From contig NZ_FMYI01000009.1 in the NCBI RefSeq assembly GCF_900096905.1, positions 1 to 64,000 on the forward strand: a DNA stretch of 64,000 bases, written 5' to 3'. Positions 52,319 to 61,092 of this stretch are shown piece by piece. A program made the translations under genes and the position numbers. The DNA is from Pelagirhabdus alkalitolerans. Lineage in GTDB: Bacteria > Bacillota > Bacilli > Bacillales > Amphibacillaceae. How positions within the stretch are numbered: the stretch's first letter is position 1; each line of letters begins with the position of its first letter. Under the pieces are notes generated by a model. It was not told the origin of the DNA. It did no database searches and saw nothing but the letters and a program-made list of their open reading frames with translations.

Positions 52319-53380
52319 ATGGCTTGGGAAGGACTTTTAAAAGCGTATAAAGATTATTTACCAGTGAATGAGGATACACCATTAATCAGTTTACATGAAG
52401 GGAATACACCACTGATTAAATTAGAGAATTTATCTAAGAAATATAATATTGAAGCTTACGCAAAAACAGAGGGGATTAATCCAACTGGATCATTTAAAGA
52501 CCGTGGTATGGTGATGGCAATGGCTAAAGCGATCGAATCCGGCGCTAAGACCGTGATCTGTGCCTCAACCGGGAATACATCAGCCTCAGCTTCTGCTTTT
52601 GCTGCTCGTGCTGGTTTACGTTCGATTGTGGTCATACCAGAAGGGAAGATCGCACAAGGGAAGTTAGCACAAGCCGTTATGTACGGTGCAGAGATCTATT
52701 CCATTAAAGGAAATTTTGATGATGCGTTAAAAATTGTTCGTAAATTAGGGGAACAAGATGATATTACACTTGTGAACTCTGTGAACCCGTACCGTATTGA
52801 AGGTCAGAAAACGGCCGCATTTGAAGTGTGTGATGTGCTAGGGCAAGCTCCAGATTATCTGTTTATACCTGTTGGAAATGCTGGAAATATTACGGCGTAT
52901 TGGAAAGGTTTTAAAGAATATCATGAACAAAAAGCAACTGGCTTACCTAAAATGATGGGTTATGAAGCAAGTGGAGCAGCAGCCATTGTTCATGACAGGA
53001 TCTTTGAGAATCCCGAGACGGTTGGAACAGCGATTCGAATCGGAAATCCAGCGAGCTGGAAACAAGCCGTTAAGGCCCGCGAAGAGTCTGAAGGTGTCAT
53101 TGATGAGATTACAGATGATGAGATGATTGAAGCGTATCAATGGATTGCAGAAAATGAAGGTATTTTTGCGGAACCCGCATCGAATGCATCTGTTGCAGGA
53201 CTTTTCAAAGCACTTAAAGAAGGTAAAGTGAAAGAAGGATCAAAGGTTGTTTGTGTCCTAACTGGGAATGGCTTAAAAGATCCGTTTACCGCGATTGAAC
53301 ACAGTGATATTAAACCGACTGTACTGGAGAACGATGAAGAATTAGTGATGAAGGAAATTCTTGGTCGGGTCACATCATGA
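52319..53380 (+). CDS. thrC: Threonine synthase
   Basis: A 353-residue PLP enzyme with the lysine in NPTGSFKDRGMVMAMA, phosphate-binding CASTGNTSASASAFAARAG and the C-terminal VVCVLTGNGLKDP. It converts O-phosphohomoserine to threonine. It starts at ATG 52319, right after the hom stop, with GGGGAGGAG upstream inside hom, and overlaps thrB by 4 bases. Confidence 0.96.
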   Translation: MAWEGLLKAYKDYLPVNEDTPLISLHEGNTPLIKLENLSKKYNIEAYAKTEGINPTGSFKDRGMVMAMAKAIESGAKTVICASTGNTSASASAFAARAGLRSIVVIPEGKIAQGKLAQAVMYGAEIYSIKGNFDDALKIVRKLGEQDDITLVNSVNPYRIEGQKTAAFEVCDVLGQAPDYLFIPVGNAGNITAYWKGFKEYHEQKATGLPKMMGYEASGAAAIVHDRIFENPETVGTAIRIGNPASWKQAVKAREESEGVIDEITDDEMIEAYQWIAENEGIFAEPASNASVAGLFKALKEGKVKEGSKVVCVLTGNGLKDPFTAIEHSDIKPTVLENDEELVMKEILGRVTS

Positions 53381-54261
53381 GTTTTAACATAACAGTACCC
53401 GCAACGTCAGCAAATTTAGGTGCTGGATTTGATTCGATTGGTATAGCACTTAATTTATATATGACGTTGACGATTGAATCATCCGACGCATGGATATTTA
53501 ATTCAGAGTCTGAGCATTTGAAAGATGTCGAGACAGATGAACGTAATTTTATTTATCAAGTCGCCTTAAAAGTGGCTAAACGCTATCATTATGATTCATT
53601 ACCACCACAACGCGTGGTCATTCAAAGTGATATTCCTTTAGCCAGAGGACTTGGTAGTAGTGCAACAGCAATAGCTGCAGGCATTGAATTAGCTAATCAA
53701 TTACTTAATCTTAATTTGGCTGAGGATGAAAAAGTATTAATTGCAACGGAGATTGAAGGTCACCCTGATAATGTAGCACCCGCTATTTTAGGAGGATGTG
53801 TGATTGGGTATTACGATCAAGAACTTTATACATCACGTATTCCTGTACAAGATGTAACATTTTTAACAATAATCCCCAATTTTGAATTAAAAACATCAGA
53901 TGCTCGTAAAGTGTTACCTGAGTCATTCTCATATTCTGAGAGTGTACAAGCGAGTAGTGTTGCAAATGTTAGTGTAGCAGCTATTGCTAGTGGGGACTGG
54001 GGGTTGTTAGGTGAAATGATGAAGAAAGATCGATTTCATCATCCCTATCGACAGTCTTTGATCCCACATTATAGTGAAGTTGAAAAGGCATTGTCTCCTT
54101 ACGTATATGGAACTTATATTAGTGGCGCGGGTCCAACAATGATTGCTATAGTTGAACAAAGTACGGCAAACCAATATATAGAACAATGGTCAAAAGAATA
54201 TCCGAGCTTGCTATTTAAACCGTTGAAACCTGTGAATAAAGGCTTAGTGGTACATAGCTAG
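53377..54261 (+). CDS. thrB: Homoserine kinase
   Basis: A 294-residue GHMP kinase. The ATP loop PLARGLGSSATAIAAGI is near residue 88; the N-terminal VPATSANLGAGFDSIGIAL and C-terminal YISGAGPTMIAIV complete the fold. It phosphorylates homoserine. ATGA overlap with thrC shows coupling. Confidence 0.95.
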   Translation: MSFNITVPATSANLGAGFDSIGIALNLYMTLTIESSDAWIFNSESEHLKDVETDERNFIYQVALKVAKRYHYDSLPPQRVVIQSDIPLARGLGSSATAIAAGIELANQLLNLNLAEDEKVLIATEIEGHPDNVAPAILGGCVIGYYDQELYTSRIPVQDVTFLTIIPNFELKTSDARKVLPESFSYSESVQASSVANVSVAAIASGDWGLLGEMMKKDRFHHPYRQSLIPHYSEVEKALSPYVYGTYISGAGPTMIAIVEQSTANQYIEQWSKEYPSLLFKPLKPVNKGLVVHS

Positions 54262-54270
54262 ACGCTTAAG

Positions 54271-54320
54271 CATCCAATAGACTAGTTTAATAGAGACTAG
54301 TCTATTGGATGTTTATTTTA
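54271..54320 (+). terminator. Terminator after thrB
   Basis: Perfect 16-base arms (54271-54286 and 54296-54311) around a 9-base loop, then TTTATTTTA. It separates the threonine operon from the adjoining IS element. Confidence 0.88.
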
Positions 54321-54330
54321 TGATCTTAGA

Positions 54331-55053
54331 AACCCCCTGGCTATGCCGGGGGTTCCAAAGAGCTTCCAGCGAGGTGTCAAAAAAAGCCTCACTTCATGGT
54401 AAGATAAGGTTGGTTTCCCGACCACCAAATCTCGTCACGAAGGAGGCACGTCCAATGCAGGACAAGAATAGTTTAGCACATACCCAATGGAGATGTAAGT
54501 ATCATATCGTTTTTGCACCCAAATATAGAAGGCAAATTATTTATGGGAAATATAAAAGAAGCATTGGTGAAATAATTAGAGAACTTTGTGAAAGGAAAGG
54601 TGTTGAAATACATGAAGCAAACGCATGTAAAGATCACATACACATGTTAGTTAGTATTCCACCGAAATTGAGTGTGTCTCAATTCATGGGTAATTTAAAA
54701 GGTAAAAGTAGTTTGATGATTTTTGACAGACACGCTAACTTAAAATACAGATACGGCAATCGGAAATTTTGGTGTAGAGGTTTTTTCGTCGATACAGTGG
54801 GGCGAAACAAACATCAAATTCAAGAATATATAAGGAATCAGCTCAAAGAAGATTATATAAGTGATCAATTAACTTTATTTGAAGAGTTTGATCCGTTTAC
54901 AGGGCAAAAAAATAAGAAAAGATAAAGGATTCTTTAAGAATCAGCGAGTGAGTGTGGTGCATAAGGGAAACCCTTTCAGTGGGCCTTTAAGGCCGAGGCC
55001 GGCAACAAAGGCTTTCAGCCGCAGAACAAACCACCAGTTCACACTGGTGGTTT
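54331..55053 (+). mobile_element. IS200/IS605-family element carrying tnpA only
   Basis: A single-gene element. The left-end hairpin is AACCCCC ... GGGGGTT with GGC/GCC inside (54331-54354). The right-end hairpin has AAACCACCAGT and ACTGGTGGTTT (55028-55053), and the tnpA gene lies between. No tnpB/IscB accessory gene or target duplication is seen, as usual for this family. Exact cleavage sites cannot be fixed, so the ends are those of the hairpins. It lies between the thrB terminator and copA. Confidence 0.85.
54455..54925 (+). CDS. tnpA: IS200-like HUH transposase TnpA
   Basis: A 156-residue Y1 transposase with the HUH metal motif in KDHIHMLVSIPPK and the nucleophilic tyrosine in QIQEYIRNQ. 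The N-terminal CKYHIVFAPKYRRQ is typical of IS200. It cuts and joins single-stranded ends. It starts at ATG 54455, with AAGGAGGC upstream. That site can pair with a GCCTCACTTC sequence (54386-54395), so translation may be kept low. The protein looks intact and could be active. Confidence 0.92.
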   Translation: MQDKNSLAHTQWRCKYHIVFAPKYRRQIIYGKYKRSIGEIIRELCERKGVEIHEANACKDHIHMLVSIPPKLSVSQFMGNLKGKSSLMIFDRHANLKYRYGNRKFWCRGFFVDTVGRNKHQIQEYIRNQLKEDYISDQLTLFEEFDPFTGQKNKKR

Positions 55054-55067
55054 TGATTATGTGTAAA

Positions 55068-55118
55068 TTGACAATAAATACACGTCGTGTTACGATTTTT
55101 ATGTACCCTACTAGGGTA
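55068..55118 (+). promoter_or_regulatory. copA promoter with CsoR-type operator
   Basis: TTGACA (55068-55073), a 17-base spacer and TACGAT (55091-55096), then the perfect palindrome TACCCTACTAGGGTA (55104-55118) followed by GGGGTA. This resembles CsoR operators of Bacillus copZA and the box before csoR here, and it would block copA without copper. Confidence 0.8.
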
Positions 55119-55143
55119 GGGGTAAATGAAAAGGAGTGGTAAA

Positions 55144-57603
55144 ATGTCTGATCGTAAACAAGCGAAGCCGACTGTTTGGACAATTGATGGTATGTCTTGT
55201 AGTAGTTGCTCGCTAAATATAGAGAAACGATTGAATCAGTTAGATGGTGTTATAGAAGCTAATGTTAATTTGGCTTCTGAAAAAGCAAAGATTTCATATG
55301 ATGAGAATAAAATATCTAAGGAAACGATTGAGAAAGAAATAAAAGATTTAGGTTATTTAGCTTCTAAAGAGGAAGAGAATCAGACAGAAAAGGTAACCCT
55401 TCCTGTTGAAGGAATGACGTGCTCAGCATGTAGCAATCGAATTGAAAAAGTCGTCTCTCGCATGGACGGTGTTAAAGAGGCAGGCGTTAACTTGCCGAAT
55501 GAAAAAATCACACTGGAATACGATCCGAATTCAACTCGATTACTTACCATACAAGAAAAAGTAGAGAAGTTAGGCTATCAATTAGTTCTTGAAAAAGAAG
55601 AGGATGAAACAGAAGATCGAGAAGAACGAAAAATCAATCAAGCAGCTAAAAAGATGTATATCTCAGTCGGATTTGCATCTGTCATCATGATTTTAATGGT
55701 TATTCATATGTTCATGGTTCCGATTCCGTTCTATTTACCGATTGTTGCCGTTTTAGGGGCTCCGGTTGTATTTGGAACAGGATTACACGTTCATAAGGGC
55801 GCATTTAAAGCATTAAGATCGAAAAGCCCGAACATGGATGTTCTTGTGATGTTAGGGTCATTGTTACCTTATATAATTGGTTTAATGGGTCTTTTCTTCC
55901 CGATTCAAACATTTATCGAAATGGCAACGACGATAATGACCTTTCATTTAGTCGGTAAATTTTTAGAAGTTCGAGCGAAAGGGAAAGCATCACAAGCGAT
56001 AAAAAAATTGCTAGAGATGGGTGCGAAAACAGCCCGTATTTTATCTGATGGAAAAGAAAAAGATGTACCCGTTAAGGACTTACAACCTGGAGATATTATG
56101 ATCATTAAACCGGGTGAGAAGGTACCGACCGATGGTATTGTCATTGAAGGAAATGGACTTTTAGATGAGTCGATGGCAACAGGTGAGTCGATGCCTGTAA
56201 AACGTGAACAAGGTGAAGAAGTTATTGGTGCAACGATTAACAAGCAAGGACTCATTAAAGTAAAAGTAACGAAGGTCGGTAAAGATACATTTTTATCACA
56301 AGTTGTGAAAATGATGGAAGAGGCTCAAGGCTCTAAAGTGCCAATCCAAGAATTTGCTGATCGAATCACCGGCTACTTTGTTCCAGCGATTATGATTTTA
56401 ACTACTTTAACATTTGCTTCTTATTTAATATTCCCTGATTTTCATCAATCGATCATTGAATGGGGGGCTTCATTCTTACCATGGGTGAATCCTGACTTAA
56501 CACCACTGACGCTAGCATTTATTACAGCGACAGCAGTCTTAGTTATCTCATGCCCATGTGCTCTCGGTTTAGGAACTCCGACTGCTTTAATGGTCGGTAG
56601 TGGAATGGGAGCTGAGGAAGGCATTTTAATTCGAAATGGTGAAGCGATTCAAACATTTAAAGATGTTGATATGATCGCATTCGATAAAACGGGCACCATT
56701 ACAAAAGGTCAACCTGAAGTGACAGACCTTATAGTAGAGAGTGGGGTTAATGAGCATGATCTTCTCTACTACACTGCTTCAATTGAGAAAGGTTCAGAAC
56801 ATCCGTTAGCACAAGCTATGATCGATAAAGCAAAAGCAAACCAGATTGAGTTGACAGATCCTGTTGATTTCAAAACACATGTTGGGAATGGAATTGAAGG
56901 ACTGGTTGATCAAAAAAGTGTATTAATAGGGAATCGTGGTTTAATGGATCGATTCAATATTGATCACACTTCTGTCTCAGATGATTTAGTCCGATTGGAA
57001 AATGAGGCTAAAACCGCGATGCTCGTTGCAGTTGATCATCAATTGTTGGGTGTTATTGCTGTATCTGATCCAATTAAAGAAGACTCTGTAGAAGCGATTA
57101 AAGCTTTACACGCACTTGGTATTAAAAGTGCTATGGTAACTGGAGATAATGAACGAACAGCTCAAGCGATCGCTAAAAAAGTTGGGATTGATCATTATAT
57201 TGCTGAAGTATTACCAGACGGTAAAGTCGATGCAGTAAAGGACCTACAAAAATCATACACAGTAGCGATGGTCGGTGACGGCATTAATGATGCTCCCGCT
57301 TTAAAACAAGCAAGCATCGGTATTGCGATTGGTACGGGGACTGATATAGCGATTGAAGCGGCAGATGTAACACTTGTACGCGGTGAGCTCTTGGGCATTG
57401 TGTCTGCAGTTAAATTATCACACGCGATCTTCAAGAAGATTAAACAAAATTACTTCTGGGCATGGTTTTACAATGCAGCCTTCATCCCTGTTGCCATGCT
57501 TGGTTTATTACACCCAATGATCGGTGCAGCAGCGATGGCTGTCAGCTCATTGAATGTTGTCTATAATTCATTGAGATTAAAAAGAGTGGATATCAAATCG
57601 TAA
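55144..57603 (+). CDS. copA: Copper-exporting P1B-type ATPase CopA
   Basis: An 819-residue Cu(I) exporter with two N-terminal HMA domains (GMSCSSC near residue 20 and GMTCSAC near 88). Eight membrane helices include the transport motif CPC in VISCPCALGLGTPTAL. DKTGTIT and GDGINDAP mark the phosphorylation and hinge sites, and TGES is in the actuator. It pumps Cu(I) out, receiving it from CopZ. The ATG at 55144 has AAGGAG 7 bases upstream and is preferred over the ATG at 55126, which precedes the ribosome site. Confidence 0.95.
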   Translation: MSDRKQAKPTVWTIDGMSCSSCSLNIEKRLNQLDGVIEANVNLASEKAKISYDENKISKETIEKEIKDLGYLASKEEENQTEKVTLPVEGMTCSACSNRIEKVVSRMDGVKEAGVNLPNEKITLEYDPNSTRLLTIQEKVEKLGYQLVLEKEEDETEDREERKINQAAKKMYISVGFASVIMILMVIHMFMVPIPFYLPIVAVLGAPVVFGTGLHVHKGAFKALRSKSPNMDVLVMLGSLLPYIIGLMGLFFPIQTFIEMATTIMTFHLVGKFLEVRAKGKASQAIKKLLEMGAKTARILSDGKEKDVPVKDLQPGDIMIIKPGEKVPTDGIVIEGNGLLDESMATGESMPVKREQGEEVIGATINKQGLIKVKVTKVGKDTFLSQVVKMMEEAQGSKVPIQEFADRITGYFVPAIMILTTLTFASYLIFPDFHQSIIEWGASFLPWVNPDLTPLTLAFITATAVLVISCPCALGLGTPTALMVGSGMGAEEGILIRNGEAIQTFKDVDMIAFDKTGTITKGQPEVTDLIVESGVNEHDLLYYTASIEKGSEHPLAQAMIDKAKANQIELTDPVDFKTHVGNGIEGLVDQKSVLIGNRGLMDRFNIDHTSVSDDLVRLENEAKTAMLVAVDHQLLGVIAVSDPIKEDSVEAIKALHALGIKSAMVTGDNERTAQAIAKKVGIDHYIAEVLPDGKVDAVKDLQKSYTVAMVGDGINDAPALKQASIGIAIGTGTDIAIEAADVTLVRGELLGIVSAVKLSHAIFKKIKQNYFWAWFYNAAFIPVAMLGLLHPMIGAAAMAVSSLNVVYNSLRLKRVDIKS

Positions 57604-57638
57604 ATAAGTTGCTTTTTAACGATGCGAAAGCACTATAT

Positions 57639-57681
57639 AAAAACAGGTGATTTTTAATCAATCATCTGTTTTTATTTTTTT
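57639..57681 (+). terminator. Terminator after copA
   Basis: AAAAACAGGTGATT and AATCATCTGTTTTT arms with one G-T pair, then a T-run. Confidence 0.82.
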
Positions 57682-57795
57682 AAAAGTATTAACGTGCATA
57701 CTATGTTTTAGAAACGTCATTTCCTCGATAAAATCTTGATACTTATCCATTAATATGAACTTCTAATGCTTTTAAAAAAAGGGGCGAATATATAG

Positions 57796-58632
57796 ATGGT
57801 AGAGTTATTTTCAGTTGGACCTTTTACCATTCATTTTTTTGGTTTAATGATTGCTTTAGGTGTACTGGCAGGATTATGGTTGCTTAAAATTTTAGCTGTT
57901 AAGGAGCAAGTTGATTATAAAAAAATAATAGATATAGGGGTTATGGCATTACTCGGTGGTGTCATTGGTGCACGTTTGTTTTATATTGTTTTTTACAATC
58001 CCGAACCTTATATAACAAACCCAGTTGAGATCTTAATGGTTCAGCAAGGTGGACTGTCCATTCATGGAGGCTTGTTAGCCGGAATAGTAACTGGACTTCT
58101 TCTATTAAAGAAACATGGATTACCTATATGGAAAACATTAGATATAGCTGGTCCTGGCATAATATTGGCACAAGCGATTAGTCGCATTGGTTGTGATATA
58201 TTTGGCAAACCCATTTCAGAATCATGGTTTTGGGGAATCACATTTAATAATGAGCATTTGCATCCAGTTCAAGCCTATGAGTTTTTATTTAATTATATAT
58301 TGTTAGGGTATCTAATCTGGTTGTTTCATAAAAAAGTGTATCACGGTCAAGTATTTTGGCATTATGTGATCAGTTTCATGTTTATTCGGGGGGGTGTTGA
58401 ATTATTTAGAATTAACCCTCAAATTTTAGGATTTTTCAGTGTAAGCCATTTGTTAAGCCTAGTAGGAATCATTATCTCATTGGCTATGATGAATTATTGC
58501 AGGAAGCATAATAGATTATCAAGATCAAGTCATACGTTAACCATTAAAAATCTTGTTAAGCTAACCATAATAATTGTTTGTTTAATGGTTGTGTCGTTGA
58601 TTATTTATTATGGTATACATACATGGATATAA
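57796..58632 (+). CDS. Lgt-family protein (divergent prolipoprotein diacylglyceryl transferase paralogue)
   Basis: A 278-residue membrane protein with seven or so helices and the Lgt fold: GPFTIHFFGLMIALG, the catalytic-region GLSIHGGLLAGI with its His, and C-terminal FIRGGVELFR with its Arg. The usual signature GRxGNFxN reads SRIGCDIFGKP near residue 133, so the conserved Asn is Cys. True Lgt moves diacylglyceryl from phosphatidylglycerol to lipoprotein cysteines. This may be a specialised or altered paralogue. AAAGGGGCG lies upstream. The neighbours are a NusG-II protein and an M23 protein, not hprK as around standard lgt. Confidence 0.75.
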   Translation: MVELFSVGPFTIHFFGLMIALGVLAGLWLLKILAVKEQVDYKKIIDIGVMALLGGVIGARLFYIVFYNPEPYITNPVEILMVQQGGLSIHGGLLAGIVTGLLLLKKHGLPIWKTLDIAGPGIILAQAISRIGCDIFGKPISESWFWGITFNNEHLHPVQAYEFLFNYILLGYLIWLFHKKVYHGQVFWHYVISFMFIRGGVELFRINPQILGFFSVSHLLSLVGIIISLAMMNYCRKHNRLSRSSHTLTIKNLVKLTIIIVCLMVVSLIIYYGIHTWI

Positions 58633-58645
58633 GGTGAGGGGATCT

Positions 58646-59038
58646 ATGAAATTAAGGTGTACAATTAGTGATATCGTGTTAATTGCTCTATTGTTGATTT
58701 TATCATTTACACCACTTTTTATTTTTTCTAACCCGTTCAGCTCGAATCAAGCCTTACAAGCAACTGTTCAAGTTGATCAAACCGTGGTGGATGAAATAGA
58801 CTTATCAGGTGTTAATGAATCAAAGATGATCGAAGTACCTGAAATCAAATGTAATGATGAAGGCATTGAAATAGACGATAATGCAGTTCGAGTGCGAAAG
58901 TCAGATTGTCCTGAACAAATCTGTGTTCGAACTGGTTTTATAGCAAGTCCTGGTGAAGCGATTATTTGCTTGCCACATCGTGTTGTGATTGAAATAACAT
59001 CAAATGATAGCTCTATTGATGATGTTATCAGTTATTAA
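58646..59038 (+). CDS. NusG domain II (DUF)-containing membrane-anchored protein
   Basis: A 130-residue protein with an N-terminal anchor helix (about residues 8-28) and an extracytoplasmic NusG-domain-II fold: VRVRKSDCPEQICVRTGFI and EAIICLPHRVVIEI, with four cysteines in all (one in IKCNDEG). NusG-II proteins occur with cell-envelope or redox genes, but their role is undefined. It starts at ATG 58646 after GGTGAGGGG. It follows the Lgt-like gene by 13 bases, so the two form a unit. Confidence 0.75.
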   Translation: MKLRCTISDIVLIALLLILSFTPLFIFSNPFSSNQALQATVQVDQTVVDEIDLSGVNESKMIEVPEIKCNDEGIEIDDNAVRVRKSDCPEQICVRTGFIASPGEAIICLPHRVVIEITSNDSSIDDVISY

Positions 59039-59163
59039 ATTATAAGATTCACTCGAATTAGAAATATTTTTTTAATCTTGCTGTTATACACTTTGCATAA
59101 AATCTCCACAATTACAAATTAATCTGTAAATAGAAAAAAAGATTGGTTTGAGGAGGATGCATT

Positions 59164-60381
59164 GTGTTAATACATATAAAAATTAAGCTGTTAATTTTGT
59201 TGGTTATTTTTATATCATTTCCGTTACTGTTCATAACGGAGGTAAGAGCTGAAAGTCCAGAGGATATTGAGCAGCAAATTGAAGAGAATGAAGAAGAAAT
59301 GGTTCAGTTGGATGAAGAAACTGAAAATATATCAGAAGAGATAGTCCGTATGAATGCGAGTCTACAGGAAAAAGATAAAGAACTTGGGCAAATTGAACAG
59401 AATATTGAAAGATCAGAAAATGAAATAAGTGAAACGCAAGATGAGATTGAAAAATTAAACAATGAAATAATTGAATTAGAAGAGCGAATTGAAAGACGAG
59501 AAGATATAATAGGTGATCGCCTTCGTTCTATGCAACAAAATGATCGGAAGTGGGGTTATCTTGAAGTCTTGTTTAACTCTAAAGATTTTTCAGATCTTAT
59601 TTCAAGACTGTCAGCTATTACAACAATAATGGAGCAAGACCAAACATTATATGAATCACAACAAACTGATTTAGAAGATGTTGAGGCTATCAAAGTTGAA
59701 CTAAGTGATCAAAAAGCATCCGAAGAAGAACAATTGGCTCAATTAGAAGAAGAGAATGAAAAATTGAGTGAACAAATTAATCAAGTGGAAACAGCAGAAG
59801 CTCAATTAGAAGAAAAATTACAGGCAAATAATTTAAAAATTGAAGAGTTGGAGCAAGAACAAGCTCAATTGGCGGAAAAGAAAGAGGCACAATTGACGAC
59901 AATGTCATACGAAGAAGAAAGCGGTAGTTCTTCTGACTCTTCTGAATCAAATAATGTGGGATCAAACACTCAGTCAAGCGCACCATCAAATGCAGGTATT
60001 AATAATTCAGATAGTCCATTCATTTGGCCAACAATTGGCGGTGTGATTACGTCATACCAAGGCCCGCGTTGGGGGAGTTTCCATAAAGGCATTGATATAG
60101 CGAGACCAGATGATTATTCCATTTTAGCAGCAGACGGAGGCGTGATCACGTTTTCAGGTTGGATAAATGGATATGGAAATACAATTGAAATTGATCATCA
60201 GAACGGCTATACAACACAATATGCCCATTTAGAAAGTAAGGATGTTAATGTGGGTGATCAAGTAAATCAAGGAGACGTTATTGGAATTATGGGTACTACA
60301 GGAAGATCAACAGGTATTCATCTTGATTTCGAGGTCTATCATGAGGGTGAATTATTAAACCCAATGGATATTTTACCTTAA
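59164..60381 (+). CDS. CwlO/PcsB-like M23-domain protein with long coiled coil
   Basis: A 405-residue secreted protein. The signal peptide covers about residues 1-30; a coiled coil rich in Glu, Gln and Lys spans about 33-245, and a Ser/Asn linker follows. The C-terminal M23 domain is near 285-405, with FHKGIDIARP and YAHLESK motifs. The last His-x-His motif reads HLDFEV, so the final zinc His is Asp. It could be a weak peptidase or an activator like EnvC. It starts at GTG 59164 after GAGGAGG. Confidence 0.83.
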   Translation: MLIHIKIKLLILLVIFISFPLLFITEVRAESPEDIEQQIEENEEEMVQLDEETENISEEIVRMNASLQEKDKELGQIEQNIERSENEISETQDEIEKLNNEIIELEERIERREDIIGDRLRSMQQNDRKWGYLEVLFNSKDFSDLISRLSAITTIMEQDQTLYESQQTDLEDVEAIKVELSDQKASEEEQLAQLEEENEKLSEQINQVETAEAQLEEKLQANNLKIEELEQEQAQLAEKKEAQLTTMSYEEESGSSSDSSESNNVGSNTQSSAPSNAGINNSDSPFIWPTIGGVITSYQGPRWGSFHKGIDIARPDDYSILAADGGVITFSGWINGYGNTIEIDHQNGYTTQYAHLESKDVNVGDQVNQGDVIGIMGTTGRSTGIHLDFEVYHEGELLNPMDILP

Positions 60382-60395
60382 TAATATTAGATAAT

Positions 60396-60426
60396 AAAAA
60401 GCACACAAAATTACTGTGTGCTTTTT
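60396..60426. terminator. Bidirectional terminator between the M23 gene and the response regulator gene
   Basis: AAAAAGCACACA and TGTGTGCTTTTT are fully complementary around a 7-base loop. Confidence 0.9.
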
Positions 60427-61088
60427 ATCCATTTATAGCCTATTCCCCAGACTGTTACAAAGTACTGATCGATGTTAAAGCCTGTTTGTCGAACTTTATC
60501 TCGTATATTTCGAACATGTGAATCAACTGTTCGACCTTCAGTGTGAGAGTCAAATCCCCATATTAAGTCAATTAATTGTTCGCGTGAAAAAACTTGATCT
60601 GGTTTTTTCATTAATGTTCCGATCAATAAAAATTCTTTAGGCGTGAGTTTAATGAATTGATTCTTATATTTAAGTTGGTATTGCTTTTCATCCCAAACTA
60701 AACCATCTACTTCCACATAGGATTGATGTTGACTCCTTCTCTGTACGGCTTCAATTCTTGCAAGAAGTTCACTTTCCTCAAAAGGCTTGGTGATATAATC
60801 ATCAGCTCCAAGCTTTAATCCTTTTACAATATCCTGCTTTTGATCTCTTGCTGTAATCATTATAATTGGTACAGTTGAAATTTGTCGGATACTTCGGCAT
60901 AATTCCCAACCATCAAGGTTAGGCATCATAATGTCTAATAAAATAATATGAAAGGTCTGATTTTTAATAAGTTGTTCGACCTCTTCTGGTTTCGTTGTCT
61001 TGATACACTTAAACCCATGAGGATTCAAGTTTAATTCTAGTAAATCTAGCATTCTTTCTTCATCGTCAACTAGTAGTGCCTTTTGCAT
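60411..61088 (-). CDS. OmpR/PhoB-family response regulator
   Basis: A 225-residue regulator with receiver domain (acidic pair in LLVDDEERM, phosphorylated Asp in ILLDIMMPNLDG, Thr in MITARD, Lys in ITKPFEE) and a winged-helix DNA-binding domain (LTPKEFLLIGTLM, RTVDSHVRNIRDKV). It acts with the kinase encoded 4 bases upstream. Target genes are unknown. Convergence with the M23 gene and the shared envelope neighbourhood suggest a role in wall control, but that is inference. Confidence 0.92.
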   Translation of the reverse strand: MQKALLVDDEERMLDLLELNLNPHGFKCIKTTKPEEVEQLIKNQTFHIILLDIMMPNLDGWELCRSIRQISTVPIIMITARDQKQDIVKGLKLGADDYITKPFEESELLARIEAVQRRSQHQSYVEVDGLVWDEKQYQLKYKNQFIKLTPKEFLLIGTLMKKPDQVFSREQLIDLIWGFDSHTEGRTVDSHVRNIRDKVRQTGFNIDQYFVTVWGIGYKWIKSTQ

Positions 61089-61092
61089 AAAT

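Noticed and set aside
54879..55142. Frame running from tnpA across the IS right end to the copA promoter
   Set aside because: It passes through the right-end hairpin and the CsoR operator and has no plausible start site.
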